From the NCBI GenBank assembly GCA_002751075.1, contig NAOQ01000023.1, positions 75,818 through 110,846 on the forward strand: a stretch of DNA of 35,029 nucleotides. The letters run 5' to 3'. The position numbers and the translations under genes were made by a program. Positions 33,901 to 35,029 of this stretch are shown here, in pieces. Positions within the stretch are counted from its first letter, which is position 1. Every line of letters starts with the position of its first letter. Under the pieces are notes generated by a model. That model was not told the DNA's origin, made no database searches, and saw nothing but the letters and a program-made list of their open reading frames with translations. The DNA is from Ichthyophonus hoferi. Its lineage: Eukaryota; Opisthokonta; Ichthyosporea; Ichthyophonida; Ichthyophonidae.

Positions 33901-34865
33901 GTGTTTGAATCAAATACCTATTAGGTCATTGGAAATGTGGTTAAGCTTAGTTTTGAATGTAGTTTTGTTATGTTGTTCTACCAGGTGTAACTTGCTTTAG
34001 GCCCATTGATTGATATCTGGATCTTTGATAAAAACATTTTAGTATTCTTTCCGACTGATGCAGTTATGAAGACATAAACGGCATAATGCTATGTCACATG
34101 ATGAATGGCTGGTATTTTCAAGATTTTGATGATCAGTAAGCATCTCGGTGATTTTCATTGAATGTTCACAGCTAGATTTTCTGTACATCGTCAAAAGGTT
34201 TTCCTTCTAGTTCAGGCGCAAAGGTTGGGTTTGGGAATTGATGGTAAAAAATAAAATGTGGATTAGTTTATTGAAGGAAAACGTTTATGGTGTCAGACAG
34301 GTGCGTCGTGGTTGAAGCATTTTTGGGTAAATAAAAAGATGGAGTCAGTGTAGCAGTATATGCAGTATTGCTGAATGAACTGTTAGTATCCATAGCCATA
34401 GGCTCAGCAGGTCTCTTACTAAAAGCATTAGGTTTGAAGTATTGTATATCAATACTATTATAAAGACCTCCAATGATGTCATCTTGCTTAGTGATAATAT
34501 GATGAATAGGATATAATTGTAAGGTATCAAATGTAGATTTTTTAATATCAGACAATTGTCCATCAGAAGTAGACTCACTCTCTGACGATTTATCTGAAGT
34601 CCCGCTAGCTTGAGGTAAATCAGCATTAACTGATATACCTTTGGAACTACTGCTGGTAACTAGTAGCTCTTATCGCCATGGGTTTATATTATTCAGAGCT
34701 CTGTTTTGTTGGTAGCTCGTGCATATTGCTTAAAGTATCATCTTCAGAAGAAAATATTATAATCTTTTTCTTCTTTTGAATTTGACGTCCAACTTCTAAA
34801 GTCCTTGGTGTTAATGGCAAAGATCGTTTGGCAACTGTCCTTGATCGATCTCTTCTCAATAACAT
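30951..34865 (-). mobile_element. Broken Ty1/copia remnant: gag, protease, integrase, RT start
   Basis: Read on the minus strand, a copia polyprotein in family order. A basic, Ser-rich N-terminal/gag region covers about 34865-33400. A protease-like segment with SGCSHHIC lies near 33270. The integrase zinc site (CNTCAASK) is near 32580 and an IYIDVVSPF strand near 32500. After a linker, the RT opening lies at 31307-30951, with KAHLCAQG, FDIISIYLHA and VYMNQPPS. The RT body and RNase H are not on this strand. The element is broken many times across all domains and appears old. The order PR-IN-RT places it in Ty1/copia rather than Ty3/gypsy. Confidence 0.85.
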
Positions 34866-34967
34866 GACACCCTAATTCAACTTTAGCTAATAAATTTTAT
34901 TTCTTTTCAAAGCAATCAATAAAAGACTAATTTACAATCAGGTAAAATCAACGTTTATTCACCATAA

Positions 34968-35029
34968 CTTCCGGTCGCCATTATGAGACAAGTGACGATC
35001 TTATATAGTTTTTCCACTATATTGAAAAA
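34968..35029 (-). mobile_element. Possible primer-binding site and LTR edge of the minus-strand copia
   Basis: On the minus strand TGGCGACCGGAAG (34980-34968) starts with TGG and is complementary to a tRNA 3' end in CCA, as expected of a primer-binding site. Just upstream on that strand lies a sequence ending TTGTCTCA, with TATATAAG inside it (around 35000), which would be the inner end of an LTR running out of the window. The tRNA species cannot be named. Confidence 0.45.

Overview
The window is AT-rich nuclear eukaryotic DNA (about two thirds A+T by eye). It carries spliced genes with GT-AG introns, dense simple repeats and a decayed Ty1/copia retrotransposon. All the predicted genes read with the standard code and end in TAA or TAG. 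A Dam1-type DASH kinetochore subunit beside orthologues of TBC1D7 and DAP1, a fungal-type hexokinase and copia remnants point to a fungus, most likely an early-diverging lineage that kept TOR-pathway genes lost in many yeasts. The lineage is an inference; no species can be named.

Layout. 24-2042 (+): the last five exons of a hexokinase whose 5' part lies outside the window. 3968-5272 (-): a two-exon protein kinase, convergent with hexokinase. 5273-11919: a 6.6 kb stretch with no recognisable gene, holding an assembly gap (10078-10378) between poly-T runs, clusters of ATTGG/CCAAT words and a diverged repeat pair. 11920-18438 (+): a ten-exon TBC1D7 orthologue (297 aa predicted). 19769-20698 (+): a single-exon three-finger C2H2 protein. 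22256-24391 (-): a six-exon Dam1 homologue (212 aa predicted), followed by a 3' region packed with UGUA on its sense strand. 26679-28355 (+): a four-exon DAP1 homologue (106 aa predicted). 29264-35029: broken copia remnants in two opposite orientations.

Functional theme. The host genes are ordinary housekeeping and regulatory genes rather than an operon-like system. Two of the six, TBC1D7 (TSC complex) and DAP1 (a TORC1 substrate in animals), belong to TORC1 signalling, and hexokinase feeds the same nutrient axis. Dam1 acts at kinetochore-microtubule attachment. None of the TBC1D7, Dam1 or DAP1 models is visible as one long ORF; they were assembled by matching short exons with compatible splice phases to known families. 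The most unusual non-coding signals are the excess of ATTGG/CCAAT words, often as facing inverted pairs, and the UGUA array behind Dam1.
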